A DNA stretch of 64,000 nt from an uncultured Duncaniella sp. (GTDB lineage: Bacteria > Bacteroidota > Bacteroidia > Bacteroidales > Muribaculaceae): the NCBI GenBank assembly GCA_910586665.1, contig CAJUIX010000007.1, forward strand, positions 74,832 through 138,831. Reading direction: 5' to 3'. Below, one piece after another: positions 24,978 to 33,324 of this stretch. Under the pieces are notes generated by a model. It had not been told where the DNA came from. It did no database searches and was given only the letters and a program-made list of their open reading frames with translations. Each line of letters starts with the position of its first letter. Position 1 is the stretch's first letter. A program made the translations under genes and the position numbers.

Positions 24978-27020
24978 TTACATATATACTTTCAAGCTTC
25001 TCACGGTGCCGTCGGCATAGCGCAGACGCAGGATGTTGATCCCCTTGGCCGGGCGGCTGAGGCGGCAGCCAGATGTATCGAAATACTCGGTACCGACAAG
25101 GGGAGAATCGGCCTCGACAGAGCCGATGCCTGAGAGATTTTTCTCGACAGCAGCCATAGCCTCGAGGAGACGGTTGATGGCAACCGTATACTTCGAGGGA
25201 GCCGTAGAGACAAAGCCCTCATAATCGGCAATCACCTCTCTGAGAGCCTCAGTCTCGGGACGCTGAAGGTCGTCGGCGGGAAGAGAGGCGTAGAGAGCCT
25301 TCGCCCTTGCAAAGATACGCAAAAATTCTCCTTTATACTTATCCGCAGCTGATGCAGCAGTGCTTATTTTCAGATTTCCGACTATCACAGCCGTCCAGCC
25401 TGAGCTCATGGAGAAGGTCACGGTGTAGTCCCCTTCCTCGGCTATACTGAATTCATAATCATGTGCGTATGAGCCTGTAACGGTTTGCGAGGAGTTCTCG
25501 GCGAGGTTGCCTGTCGAGTGGAGGGAGCGAAACTCTGCCACAGGGCGCCCGTCGGAGCCGGCCACGATGAAGTCAAAGGTGACCTTATTGTCAAGAGAGC
25601 CTCCGTTCCAGTATATAGAGTTGAAGCCGACAGTGTATTTTCCCGGTTTCAGGTGGAGTCTGTGGTCGGGATAGCGGCCATAGGTGATTTCACACTTGTC
25701 AAAATCGCGGGCGCTGAGATAGAAGCCCTCACCGAAATCCCCTCCGGGTATAAAATATTTCATTCGGGCGGCCCCGGTGTTGGCCGCGCCTGATTGTTTT
25801 TCATCTTTACGACCGTCGGCACTGCTGTGGAGACGGTACCAGCCGGTGGGGATACCCTCCCCCACCTTGTTTTGTTCGCTGCGCCAGTCAGGACGCAGGA
25901 CTGTCTCTATGGCGAGCTGCTCGCCGGTCTCCTCGATGCCGAGGACGTAGGTCGCGGTGAGGCGTCGGAGGGTGCCGCCGGCGGCACCGCGGACATTTTC
26001 GACTGTCAGGGTGTAGCTACCCTTGGGAAGCTCTACCCCTTCGGGGACGGTGAGCTTCAGAATCGTCCCCTCGGTGGCTACAGCGAGCCGCGAGGAGGCG
26101 GTGAGGCCGGAGAGTGTCGCGACGACACCCTCCGCACTCACGTTTTCGTTAAATTCTATTGAGATTGAGAGATTGCTCTGCGGGAGGTCGAAGGAGCCGT
26201 CCTCAGGCTCGATGCTGACCGTCGCGGGAGCTGCGGGGCCGAGCTTCCAGCGGCGCATGAAGTTCCATGCCTCGACGCTGGTGTAGGTGTGCATCGGGTC
26301 CTCGGACTGCCAGTGGCCTTTGCCCTCGAATTCGAGGAGGACCACCTCCACGCCGTCGAGTCCGCCGGTCCAGCGGTGGAGCGTGGCGCCCGATGTCGGG
26401 TTGGAAGCTGGATAGGGTTTGATGACCTCGGCGGCGGGATTGCACTCGTTGCGCTTGATCCAGTTGTCGAGGGTGGGTTGGACACCTGAGAATACACAGA
26501 CGTCGTCGGCTGTGCCGTGGGTGTGGAAGATAGGCACGGGGCGGGCGCTCGTAGCGCTCTTGTCGCCCATCGGATAGCCGCTGACGGGGCAGAAGGCGGC
26601 AATCCTGTCGGGGATGCGGTTGGCGCAGTGATATGTAAACATACCTCCCATCGAGAAGCCGGTCAGGTAGACGCGGTTGGTGTCGATGCCGTAGCGGGTC
26701 TGCATCTCGTCGATAATGGCGAGGACGAAGTTAATGTCGGTATTGCCGGTGATATCCCAGAAGTGGTTGACCCCGTTGGGGAATACGACCACAAACTTGG
26801 CGGTGTCGGCTACGGCTGTCCACTTCGTGTGCGAATCATGCCACTCGGCATCCTGGTTGGCACCGTGGCAGGCGATGACGAGGGGGGCGCCCGAGGGGAG
26901 TCCGGCGGGGGCGTGGACCTTCATTGTCCGCACCGTGCCTCCGACTTTCAGATTTTCCAGCGCCCGGGAGGGGAAGACCGCGAACAGGGCCGCGAGAAGC
27001 ACGAATAGTAGCTGTTTCAT
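24978..27020 (-). CDS. CE1-type esterase with Ig-like domain and T9SS-like C-terminal domain
   Basis: A 680-residue secreted protein (signal peptide to about residue 20). Residues about 25-255 form an LpqC/CE1 alpha/beta-hydrolase with oxyanion region VIACHGANQD, the nucleophile Ser123 in GFSMGG and the probable catalytic His in KGHWQSED. An SbsA/Ig-like domain follows (PEDGSFDLPQSNLSISIEFN), then a jelly-roll segment and a helical part. The final 45 residues (YFDTSGCRLSRPAKGINILR ... KVYM) look like a type IX secretion sorting domain. It could be a feruloyl or acetyl-xylan esterase. Ferulate esters on arabinose make the former attractive, but this is inference. Confidence 0.8.
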   Translation of the reverse strand: MKQLLFVLLAALFAVFPSRALENLKVGGTVRTMKVHAPAGLPSGAPLVIACHGANQDAEWHDSHTKWTAVADTAKFVVVFPNGVNHFWDITGNTDINFVLAIIDEMQTRYGIDTNRVYLTGFSMGGMFTYHCANRIPDRIAAFCPVSGYPMGDKSATSARPVPIFHTHGTADDVCVFSGVQPTLDNWIKRNECNPAAEVIKPYPASNPTSGATLHRWTGGLDGVEVVLLEFEGKGHWQSEDPMHTYTSVEAWNFMRRWKLGPAAPATVSIEPEDGSFDLPQSNLSISIEFNENVSAEGVVATLSGLTASSRLAVATEGTILKLTVPEGVELPKGSYTLTVENVRGAAGGTLRRLTATYVLGIEETGEQLAIETVLRPDWRSEQNKVGEGIPTGWYRLHSSADGRKDEKQSGAANTGAARMKYFIPGGDFGEGFYLSARDFDKCEITYGRYPDHRLHLKPGKYTVGFNSIYWNGGSLDNKVTFDFIVAGSDGRPVAEFRSLHSTGNLAENSSQTVTGSYAHDYEFSIAEEGDYTVTFSMSSGWTAVIVGNLKISTAASAADKYKGEFLRIFARAKALYASLPADDLQRPETEALREVIADYEGFVSTAPSKYTVAINRLLEAMAAVEKNLSGIGSVEADSPLVGTEYFDTSGCRLSRPAKGINILRLRYADGTVRSLKVYM

Positions 27021-27049
27021 GATTTAATTGTATGTGTTTTTTGAAAAGA

Positions 27050-27080
27050 GGGGGTGTGTCAATGGCTATGACACACCCCC
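27050..27080 (-). terminator. Stem-loop between the secreted binding protein and the CE1 gene
   Basis: A perfect 12-base stem, GGGGGTGTGTCA (27050-27061) with TGACACACCCCC (27069-27080), encloses a 7-base loop. On the minus strand it is followed by CTCTTTT. It may terminate or attenuate transcription after the gene ending at 27136, lowering expression of the downstream enzymes. Confidence 0.7.
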
Positions 27081-27135
27081 CGGCAGCCATTCAGTCCCAT
27101 AATCCAAATGGCTTTTAACTAAGCGGATGTCCTGC

Positions 27136-28572
27136 TTACTTAATGATGTACTTCTTACCGTTTACGATGTAGAGACCTGCGGGGAGGTTGGAAACGGCGT
27201 TCTTGTCCATAGTCTTGAGCACACGGATGCCCTGGAGGTTGTAGACGGTATAGCCTTCCTCTGCGGGAGCTACGATGTCGGCAATGCCGGACTCATCACC
27301 ACCTGCACCGCTCTTCTGGAACCAGAGTTTCACGTTGTCAACGTAGCACTGGTTGAGGCAAGGGAAGAAGCCAACGCTGATGTTGAACTTGGTGAGCTTG
27401 CCCATCTCATCACGGGTCTGGTCAGCATCCCAATGTACGGGTGTTGACACTGCATCGTCACCTTCACCCTCTGTTACATTGAAATCACGAGCTGCCCATG
27501 CGATGCCGGAAGGACGGAATTCAACATGTGACCACTTGTTAACTTCAACAGGACCATTGCCACAGTCCGAACCATTTGCATTGCTGTCAATGCTCCAAGG
27601 TGCATCTTTGATTTTGAGGAGAGGAGAACCATTCTTACCGGGATATGTGTTTCCGTTTGTACAGTCAACACCGGGTTCTTCTGTTTCATAAATATCATAC
27701 TCTACAAGGCGGAGATCATCAAAAGTATACCCTGCGGGAGCCTCGATAAGGTTCCACAACATGATATTGGTGTGACCACCATAGATGATATGAACGCAAT
27801 TGTTGTTGTAGCCTTCGGGACCCTTGTCAATAATCATATCGGCACGATTGGTCATTCCGCCGTTTGAGCCAACAAACTCTGAACCAGCAGGATTTGCTTC
27901 AAGGTTATCGAAATCGATGGAAACACAGGCTGCGGTTTCCTTATTGAGATTTTCTTCGTCAATTTCACGCTGTGTAACTTCCTTTTCAAACATGAAAGTA
28001 ATGTCGTCTATATAGTAACGTGTGCTACCTTCCATACCGAAAGCGAAGCCGAATGTACCAGCCTTGTCATTGCCTTTAGCGTCATCATTGAATACTAATT
28101 CAGTGGGATCATAACCAACTGTCACCCATTTATTGAACTCAGGATCACCACCGCCGAGAGGAGCTGTCCAATCGCCCTGCCAACCTTCACCAGGGTTCTT
28201 TAGCTTAATGCTGAAAGGAACTTCTGCATTTTCAACGGTAGCATAGTAGCTAAGCTCAATCATTACAAGATTGGAGAAGTTAAAACCGGAAGGACACGAG
28301 AATGACGGGATACGACACATTGTGCTCCATACATCGGGATTTTCAGGGCTGCTGACACCTGAAATGTAGAGCACCTTACCATCTCCGTAGGGATTCTCTA
28401 CAACTTTCATATCTGGGTTAGGGCCGCCACCATTAGTGCAGTACATTGTACCAATTTCATCGCTTTCGAAGTCGATGGTCACGATTTCACTCTTGGTTTC
28501 TGCATTAGCTGAGAAAGCGAAAGCTGCTCCCAATGCAAGAGTTGAGAATAATTTGTGGTAATTAAGTTTCAT
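27136..28572 (-). CDS. Secreted protein with two putative carbohydrate-binding modules and T9SS-like C-terminus
   Basis: A 478-residue protein with a signal peptide (to about SANA, residue 24). I do not recognise a named family. It contains two sandwich-like modules. Module 1 (about 31-198) starts TIDFESDEIGTMY and ends YYIDDITFMFEK; module 2 (about 216-421) starts SIDFDNLEANPAG and ends CYVDNVKLWFQK. Both contain an N-K-W motif near the middle. The same pattern occurs as the insert of the GH10-derived protein at 31650-33299. The last 43 residues (EGYTVYNLQGIRVLKTMDK ... KKYIIK) resemble a type IX sorting domain. It is probably a surface or secreted xylan-binding protein, judging from the PUL context. 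Confidence 0.65.
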   Translation of the reverse strand: MKLNYHKLFSTLALGAAFAFSANAETKSEIVTIDFESDEIGTMYCTNGGGPNPDMKVVENPYGDGKVLYISGVSSPENPDVWSTMCRIPSFSCPSGFNFSNLVMIELSYYATVENAEVPFSIKLKNPGEGWQGDWTAPLGGGDPEFNKWVTVGYDPTELVFNDDAKGNDKAGTFGFAFGMEGSTRYYIDDITFMFEKEVTQREIDEENLNKETAACVSIDFDNLEANPAGSEFVGSNGGMTNRADMIIDKGPEGYNNNCVHIIYGGHTNIMLWNLIEAPAGYTFDDLRLVEYDIYETEEPGVDCTNGNTYPGKNGSPLLKIKDAPWSIDSNANGSDCGNGPVEVNKWSHVEFRPSGIAWAARDFNVTEGEGDDAVSTPVHWDADQTRDEMGKLTKFNISVGFFPCLNQCYVDNVKLWFQKSGAGGDESGIADIVAPAEEGYTVYNLQGIRVLKTMDKNAVSNLPAGLYIVNGKKYIIK

Positions 28573-28647
28573 AAACCTTTGGTATTAATAGGTTAATAAA
28601 TGAAAAAATGAGTTTTTAGATTAGTATAGGCGGGACGGGGGCGCTAT

Positions 28648-28669
28648 GCGGGGGCAACGGCACCCCCGC
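28648..28669 (-). terminator. GC-rich stem-loop after the GH98 gene
   Basis: GCGGGGG (28648-28654) pairs with CCCCCGC (28663-28669) around an 8-base loop, 20 bases downstream of the GH98 stop on the minus strand. There is no immediate T-run, so attenuation or mRNA stabilisation is as likely as termination. Confidence 0.5.
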
Positions 28670-28689
28670 CCGCGATTTAGAGAGTAAAA

Positions 28690-31521
28690 CTATGGGATCG
28701 GTTCGATAATGAGGTTGTCGAGATAGAGGTCGCAGGCACCTGCGGCGTTGGCCTTAAGCTCGACAATATTTTTTCCGGCCTTGAGGAAGGCGGGAGTCGA
28801 GTTGACATACCATACGGTCTTGTCGGCACCCGACTGGGTGAAGACGGGCGATGCGACCTTCTCGCCGTTGACATAGAGGTCTACGGTCTTGACGTCGGCG
28901 CTCTCGGCACGGTAGCGGAACTGGACTGAATAGCGGCCCTCGTCGATGACGCTGACTTCGTCGCGGACGGCGGCGTTGTTGCGGCGGCCGAAGTTGATGT
29001 AGCCCTGGCCTGTGTAGTTGCGGACGGGCATGTCGTAGCCGCTCGATACACGGGTGCTGATGTTCTTGAAGTCGAAAACCTCGGCCTCATACTGGCGCGC
29101 GCCGTGGTAGAGCTTGGGACTTCCGGGGACGGAGAGCGACGCAGGGGTGAAGTCGGTCAAGCGGCCTGTGGCGGCTCCTGCGCAGTCGATTGAGAGATCG
29201 AGCGGACCGTTGTGGTCAATGGTGAGTGTGAGCACACCGTCGGCCCAGCTGTCGGTGACCTTGACTGTAGCCTCGGCGCGGGGCACATAGCTGTAGGAAG
29301 GCTTGGAGGAGGCACCATTAATCTTGATGATTGACTTGGAGGTGGCACCGTTGGTCTTGTAGTTGGTCAGATAGCAAGTGAGGCGGTCGGGATACTCGCG
29401 CCATACGCCCGTGGTGAAGGTCTCGAGGGTCAGCTCCATGCTCTCGCAGGTGTTGTACTTGAAGGGAATCACGGCGCTACGGACGTCGACCCAGGGATTG
29501 TAGGTCACCCAGCAGTTTTCGTGGCGTCCGGCGAAGAGCTCGCCATCATATTCCTTCGGGTAGATGCGGTTGAGGTCGCGGACCTTGGTTGCCTGATTGT
29601 TCCAGGTGGTGCTGATGGTGGACTGGTTGTACTTGTATTTGAACGAATTGGCGTCCGAACCGGTCAGCTCTGCCACGACGGGCACGGCGGGATAGCGGCC
29701 TGTCTTGCGGAGATAGAAGTGGTTATCCTCACGACCGTTGTCATGGTCGAGGGCACTCGTGCCGAGGTGGAACCACTTGGGGAGACAGTACTGCTCAATC
29801 TCCGCACCCGAGGTGATGTCCTGGATGATGACCACCTTGGTGCGGTCGATGACTTCGCGCTTGGTCATGAGGCGAATGGTGCCGTCGAGAATCTTGCGGA
29901 AGAGGTCGATGTTGATGTTGCGGAACTGCGGGAAGGTACCCCAGGAGCGGGTGAGGTAGCCGTCGCCGGCCGAAATCACACCCTCCTCGCGGAAGTCCTG
30001 GCGCCAGATGAGCTCGGGGCCGTCGATGACGGTCTGACCTGTGAGAGTGATGTGTTCGAGCTGCAAGGCAGCGCCGAGAGCCACGGGGAAGTCTTCCTCC
30101 TTGTTGGAGAGCTTATAGTAAGAGGCGGCCCAGTCGTTCCACGCGCACTGGTCGAAGCGGATGCCGTAGTTGCCGGCATGACCTGAGAGCCATACGCCCA
30201 TACACTCGGCCTCGACGTCGAAGAAGCAGCCAGCCTGGGTGTATTTCTCGCACATAATGAAGTTTTCAGGATACATGGCCGATGTGCGGGCAAACTCGGG
30301 ATTGCGCTTAATCATGGCGACGGGGTTGATGCCGGCCGACCAATAGTTGGCGCAGAAGCTGACAGTGAGGTAGCCTCCATATTCATGGGTGAGTTTGAGA
30401 AGCTCGTTCCAGTGGGCCACGCGCTGTTTCCATGAGGGAGAATAGAGCGCGTCGGTGGAGTCGAAGCCCCAGAACTGCTCGCAGTAGTTGAAGCCGAGGA
30501 AGTTGGGGTAGCCTTCAAAGAATTCCTTGTACATGCCGTATTCCTCCTGGTCGAACTGGGAGTAGCTCGAAACGTCCGGGAAGTGGCAGTAGCCGCCGGA
30601 AGCGGGCTGAATCATGGCCCAGAGGTTGCGCTCGGCGCAGCAGCGGAGCCAGGATTTTACGATTTCGTAGCCATACTCGCTGACCTTGAAGCGGCCTGTG
30701 GTCTCGTCGTGGCTGACAGAGAGCGAAAGATTGAAGATGACGTATGGGAGAATATCCTCAGGTATGAGGTCGATAATCTTGTTGGGATCGGGATAGTTCC
30801 AAGAGTCGATGTGGACGAGCCATGCGGGGCGTTCAACAGAAATCGGACGTCTGAGGTCGCCCATGACGGGGTCGTCGGGCTTGACAGTGCCTCCGCCGAC
30901 AGCGAGCGAAAGGGGCTCGTCGGTGGTATTGAAATGGACGGTGACGTTGTCAGGGTCGGAGACGTCGATGGTCTTCACGGCACTGATCTGTGCGCCCGGG
31001 CTGACGGGCTGGAGGGTTTTGCGACCGTAGAGCTGGAGGTCAAGGACCCAGGAGCCGTCGGCGTTGACGGAGAGCGCGGGAGTTATGGCCTTCGCACCTA
31101 TGACGTCAATCTTCTGACCGCTGTTTTCGGCAAGAATCCACTCGCCGTCGAGGGTCCAGTAGTATTTACCGTCCTCATCGGCAGCAGCTGCGACGAGAGG
31201 GGTATAGGTGGCGGCAGAGCCGTCGGAAGCGGAGAGCGCACCCACCTTCGAGCGGAAGGCGAGGGTGTTGCCGTCGCTGAATTCAACCATGCAGCCGTCG
31301 TCGTCGGCCAAACGGGTGACCTTGCGGATGGTTGAACCGAGTGTCTTCGACTCCACGACCTTGCGCACGGCGGCAATGTTGGCATTGATGTTGTCAACAG
31401 CGGCGTCGGTCCTGACGCTTTCGATGGCGCGGGGGCGTATGTCGTCGTCACTACAGCCTGTCAGCGTGAAAGTGAGTGCCGACAGCAGCAGGGCGGGATA
31501 AAAAAATGCTTTGATTCTCAT
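28690..31521 (-). CDS. GH98-like endo-glycanase lipoprotein
   Basis: A 943-residue lipoprotein with lipobox TLTGC and acidic SDDD following. An N-terminal DUF4988-like region (about residues 25-200) holds repeats with FSDGNTLAF and LDGEWIL. The catalytic part begins around RPISVERPAWLVHIDSW and includes IFNLSLSVSH, MIQPASGGYCHFPDVS and FLGFNYCEQFWGFDS, which fit GH98. The C-terminus (from about 820) is a CBM35/CBM6-like module. GH98 contains blood-group endo-beta-galactosidases and endo-xylanases that attack heavily substituted xylan; the PUL context favours the latter. The ATG at 31521 precedes the signal peptide; the longer frame adds 30 unrelated residues. Confidence 0.75.
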   Translation of the reverse strand: MRIKAFFYPALLLSALTFTLTGCSDDDIRPRAIESVRTDAAVDNINANIAAVRKVVESKTLGSTIRKVTRLADDDGCMVEFSDGNTLAFRSKVGALSASDGSAATYTPLVAAAADEDGKYYWTLDGEWILAENSGQKIDVIGAKAITPALSVNADGSWVLDLQLYGRKTLQPVSPGAQISAVKTIDVSDPDNVTVHFNTTDEPLSLAVGGGTVKPDDPVMGDLRRPISVERPAWLVHIDSWNYPDPNKIIDLIPEDILPYVIFNLSLSVSHDETTGRFKVSEYGYEIVKSWLRCCAERNLWAMIQPASGGYCHFPDVSSYSQFDQEEYGMYKEFFEGYPNFLGFNYCEQFWGFDSTDALYSPSWKQRVAHWNELLKLTHEYGGYLTVSFCANYWSAGINPVAMIKRNPEFARTSAMYPENFIMCEKYTQAGCFFDVEAECMGVWLSGHAGNYGIRFDQCAWNDWAASYYKLSNKEEDFPVALGAALQLEHITLTGQTVIDGPELIWRQDFREEGVISAGDGYLTRSWGTFPQFRNINIDLFRKILDGTIRLMTKREVIDRTKVVIIQDITSGAEIEQYCLPKWFHLGTSALDHDNGREDNHFYLRKTGRYPAVPVVAELTGSDANSFKYKYNQSTISTTWNNQATKVRDLNRIYPKEYDGELFAGRHENCWVTYNPWVDVRSAVIPFKYNTCESMELTLETFTTGVWREYPDRLTCYLTNYKTNGATSKSIIKINGASSKPSYSYVPRAEATVKVTDSWADGVLTLTIDHNGPLDLSIDCAGAATGRLTDFTPASLSVPGSPKLYHGARQYEAEVFDFKNISTRVSSGYDMPVRNYTGQGYINFGRRNNAAVRDEVSVIDEGRYSVQFRYRAESADVKTVDLYVNGEKVASPVFTQSGADKTVWYVNSTPAFLKAGKNIVELKANAAGACDLYLDNLIIEPIP

Positions 31522-31538
31522 GTAATTACTCTCTAAAT

Positions 31539-31563
31539 GGGAATTCAAGGACTTGGTGTTACT
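31539..31563 (-). repeat. Leader motif shared with the susC leader
   Basis: On the minus strand this reads AGTAACACCAA followed by GTCCTTGAATTCCC. The copy at 44104-44127 reads AGTAACACCAA followed by TCCCTTAAATCCC. Together they share an exact 11-mer and about 21 of 25 positions. Here it lies 17 bases before the GH98 start codon; upstream of the long SusC gene it lies 59 bases before. The role is unknown. Confidence 0.55.
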
Positions 31564-31566
31564 GCC

Positions 31567-31640
31567 AAACAGGTTCTTTGTAGGGACGCTGCGGAGCTTG
31601 CCTTCGGACATTGCACACGCAACGTCCCTACAACCTGTTT
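31567..31640. repeat. Dispersed palindrome, copy 3 (large inverted repeat)
   Basis: Left arm AAACAGGTTctttGTAGGGACG (31567-31588) pairs with CGTCCCTACAACCTGTTT (31623-31640), apart from a 4-base insertion. The interior includes GGACATTGCACACGCAACGTC, similar to copy 1. The element fills most of the gap between the GH10-derived protein gene and the GH98 gene. Confidence 0.65.
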
Positions 31641-31649
31641 ATTTTGAGA

Positions 31650-33299
31650 TTACTCACCGAGACCCTTCACCACGCCTTCATAGATGAAGTTGCGGTTGCC
31701 GTTGGCGGCCCAGGGAGCAACGTATGTGGCGTCGTCGCGGACTTTGGCGAGGCTGAAGCCGGCTGCATTGGTGCCGAGGGCGCCGATATAGGCCTTGATG
31801 ACAGCCTGGTAGAACTCAGAGACGGCCTGACGCTCGATGATGTCAAGAACGGAGGGATTGATGAGGCGACCGTTGTTGTCGAGAACCTGGACGGCGAAGT
31901 TGCCGATGCGGACTGGCTTGCCGAAGGCTGAGAGCTTCTGCATGGCGGCTACTGCGTCGGCCTGGTGCTCGGCCTGGGTGCGGTAGTCCTCATAGAAGGA
32001 GGTGTTGAGGGCGAGGTTGACACCGTCGACTCTCACACCCTTGCCTTCGAGGGCCTTGACAGCAGCGACGAGGGCGTCGATGTTATCAACGGTCATTTCG
32101 TCGAGGTTGAGCGACTGGCTGACATAGTATTTGGCCTGGGGAACGGCTGCGGAAGCCATAGCCTGAGCCTTGGCCACATAGTCGTCGCCGAGGTAGTCGG
32201 CCCAGTTGAAGGAAGCACCCTCGTCGTCAAGAGGCTCGTCGTAGATTATGAAGTCGCTGACGGTCTCGCCGGTGATGGCTGTGATACCTTCAACCCACTT
32301 CTGCATCTCACCGTTGATGATTTCGGTCTTCTCCTCGGGGGTCTTTTCAATCACGGTATCGTCGCCGGTAGCGTGCTCGATCTTGAGTGTAATCTCGTCG
32401 ATAGAGAAGGACACTCTCGAACCGTAGACACCAGCAGCGAGGCTGAAAGAATTCAGGCCGAGCTGGGCTGCGGAAAGCTTGAGGTTCTTGAGGTCGAAGA
32501 TGAACTCAACCCATTCGCCTACGGTGTTGTGGGGATTGGCCTTCTCGGTGTAGCCGGCGTTCTCAATCTGGATGCGGGAGCCGGTGGCAGTACCGCCTTC
32601 CTTACGGAAGCACTTGAGGGTCACACGGGATACGTCGGCGAGAGTCACGCCTGCCGGAAGGGTAATCTTCTCAATCTTGGGCATGTCGAGGGTGAGGTTG
32701 GTACCTGTGAGCACCTTGCCCTGCTGGGGATCCTCGGTAACCTCGACTGTCACCTTGCCGACACCCTTCTTGGCAGAAGGATACTTGGTGCCGACGGCAT
32801 CAGACTCGAAGTCGGCCGCCATCTGCAACTCTGACCAGGGCTCGTAGGGGATGACCACTGGAGCCACGATGGATTTGAGATAGGCGGAAGGGATGTTGTT
32901 GAGCGAGCAGAGCACCGGGCCGAAGAGGCTCACACCGTCCTTCTGCGCAGCCTCGACGATGGTGGTGAGGTTGGCGAAATCGTAGACGCCGGTCTCGGTG
33001 TTGAGGAGTGCGGAGGGATAGAGCTGGCCGTAGGCCTCAATCTGGTTGAAATTGTTGTGGACGATGCTGTAGGTCAGTTCGTGGGCGTCGTAGTCGGCGA
33101 TGTCGACAGTGGCTCCGAGCTTGAGGTCGGGAGTTCCGGCCAGGTAGCTGGTGAGGACACCGTAGGACGACAGGCGGGCGTCCATCTCAGCCTCGTAGGG
33201 CATGTCGGGCACGGGAATTGTGACATCGTAATCCTCAGCACACGAAATCGTCATAAGTCCCGAGAGGCCGACAAGCATCAATGGTTTTATATGTCTCAT
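31650..33299 (-). CDS. GH10-derived lipoprotein with inserted binding module, probably catalytically inactive
   Basis: A 549-residue lipoprotein (lipobox LMTISC). Residues about 57-141 and 330-545 follow the GH10 xylanase pattern: LKLGATVD, NNFNQIEAYGQLYPSAL, GVYDFANLTTIVEAAQKDGV, SDFIIYDEPLDDEG, DDYVAKAQAMA, and GVRVDGVNLALN. A sandwich module (about 161-309, starting DFESDAVGTKY) is inserted. The acid/base Glu is kept (Glu355 in YDEP, normally VNEA), but the nucleophile motif ITELDV has become IGNFAV with Asn467. The HTLVWH segment has become GPVLCS. It is therefore likely a surface xylan-binding protein in the SusE/F position, not an enzyme. Confidence 0.75.
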   Translation of the reverse strand: MRHIKPLMLVGLSGLMTISCAEDYDVTIPVPDMPYEAEMDARLSSYGVLTSYLAGTPDLKLGATVDIADYDAHELTYSIVHNNFNQIEAYGQLYPSALLNTETGVYDFANLTTIVEAAQKDGVSLFGPVLCSLNNIPSAYLKSIVAPVVIPYEPWSELQMAADFESDAVGTKYPSAKKGVGKVTVEVTEDPQQGKVLTGTNLTLDMPKIEKITLPAGVTLADVSRVTLKCFRKEGGTATGSRIQIENAGYTEKANPHNTVGEWVEFIFDLKNLKLSAAQLGLNSFSLAAGVYGSRVSFSIDEITLKIEHATGDDTVIEKTPEEKTEIINGEMQKWVEGITAITGETVSDFIIYDEPLDDEGASFNWADYLGDDYVAKAQAMASAAVPQAKYYVSQSLNLDEMTVDNIDALVAAVKALEGKGVRVDGVNLALNTSFYEDYRTQAEHQADAVAAMQKLSAFGKPVRIGNFAVQVLDNNGRLINPSVLDIIERQAVSEFYQAVIKAYIGALGTNAAGFSLAKVRDDATYVAPWAANGNRNFIYEGVVKGLGE

Positions 33300-33324
33300 A
33301 AGATTTTCAGAATTAAGAAGTGAC

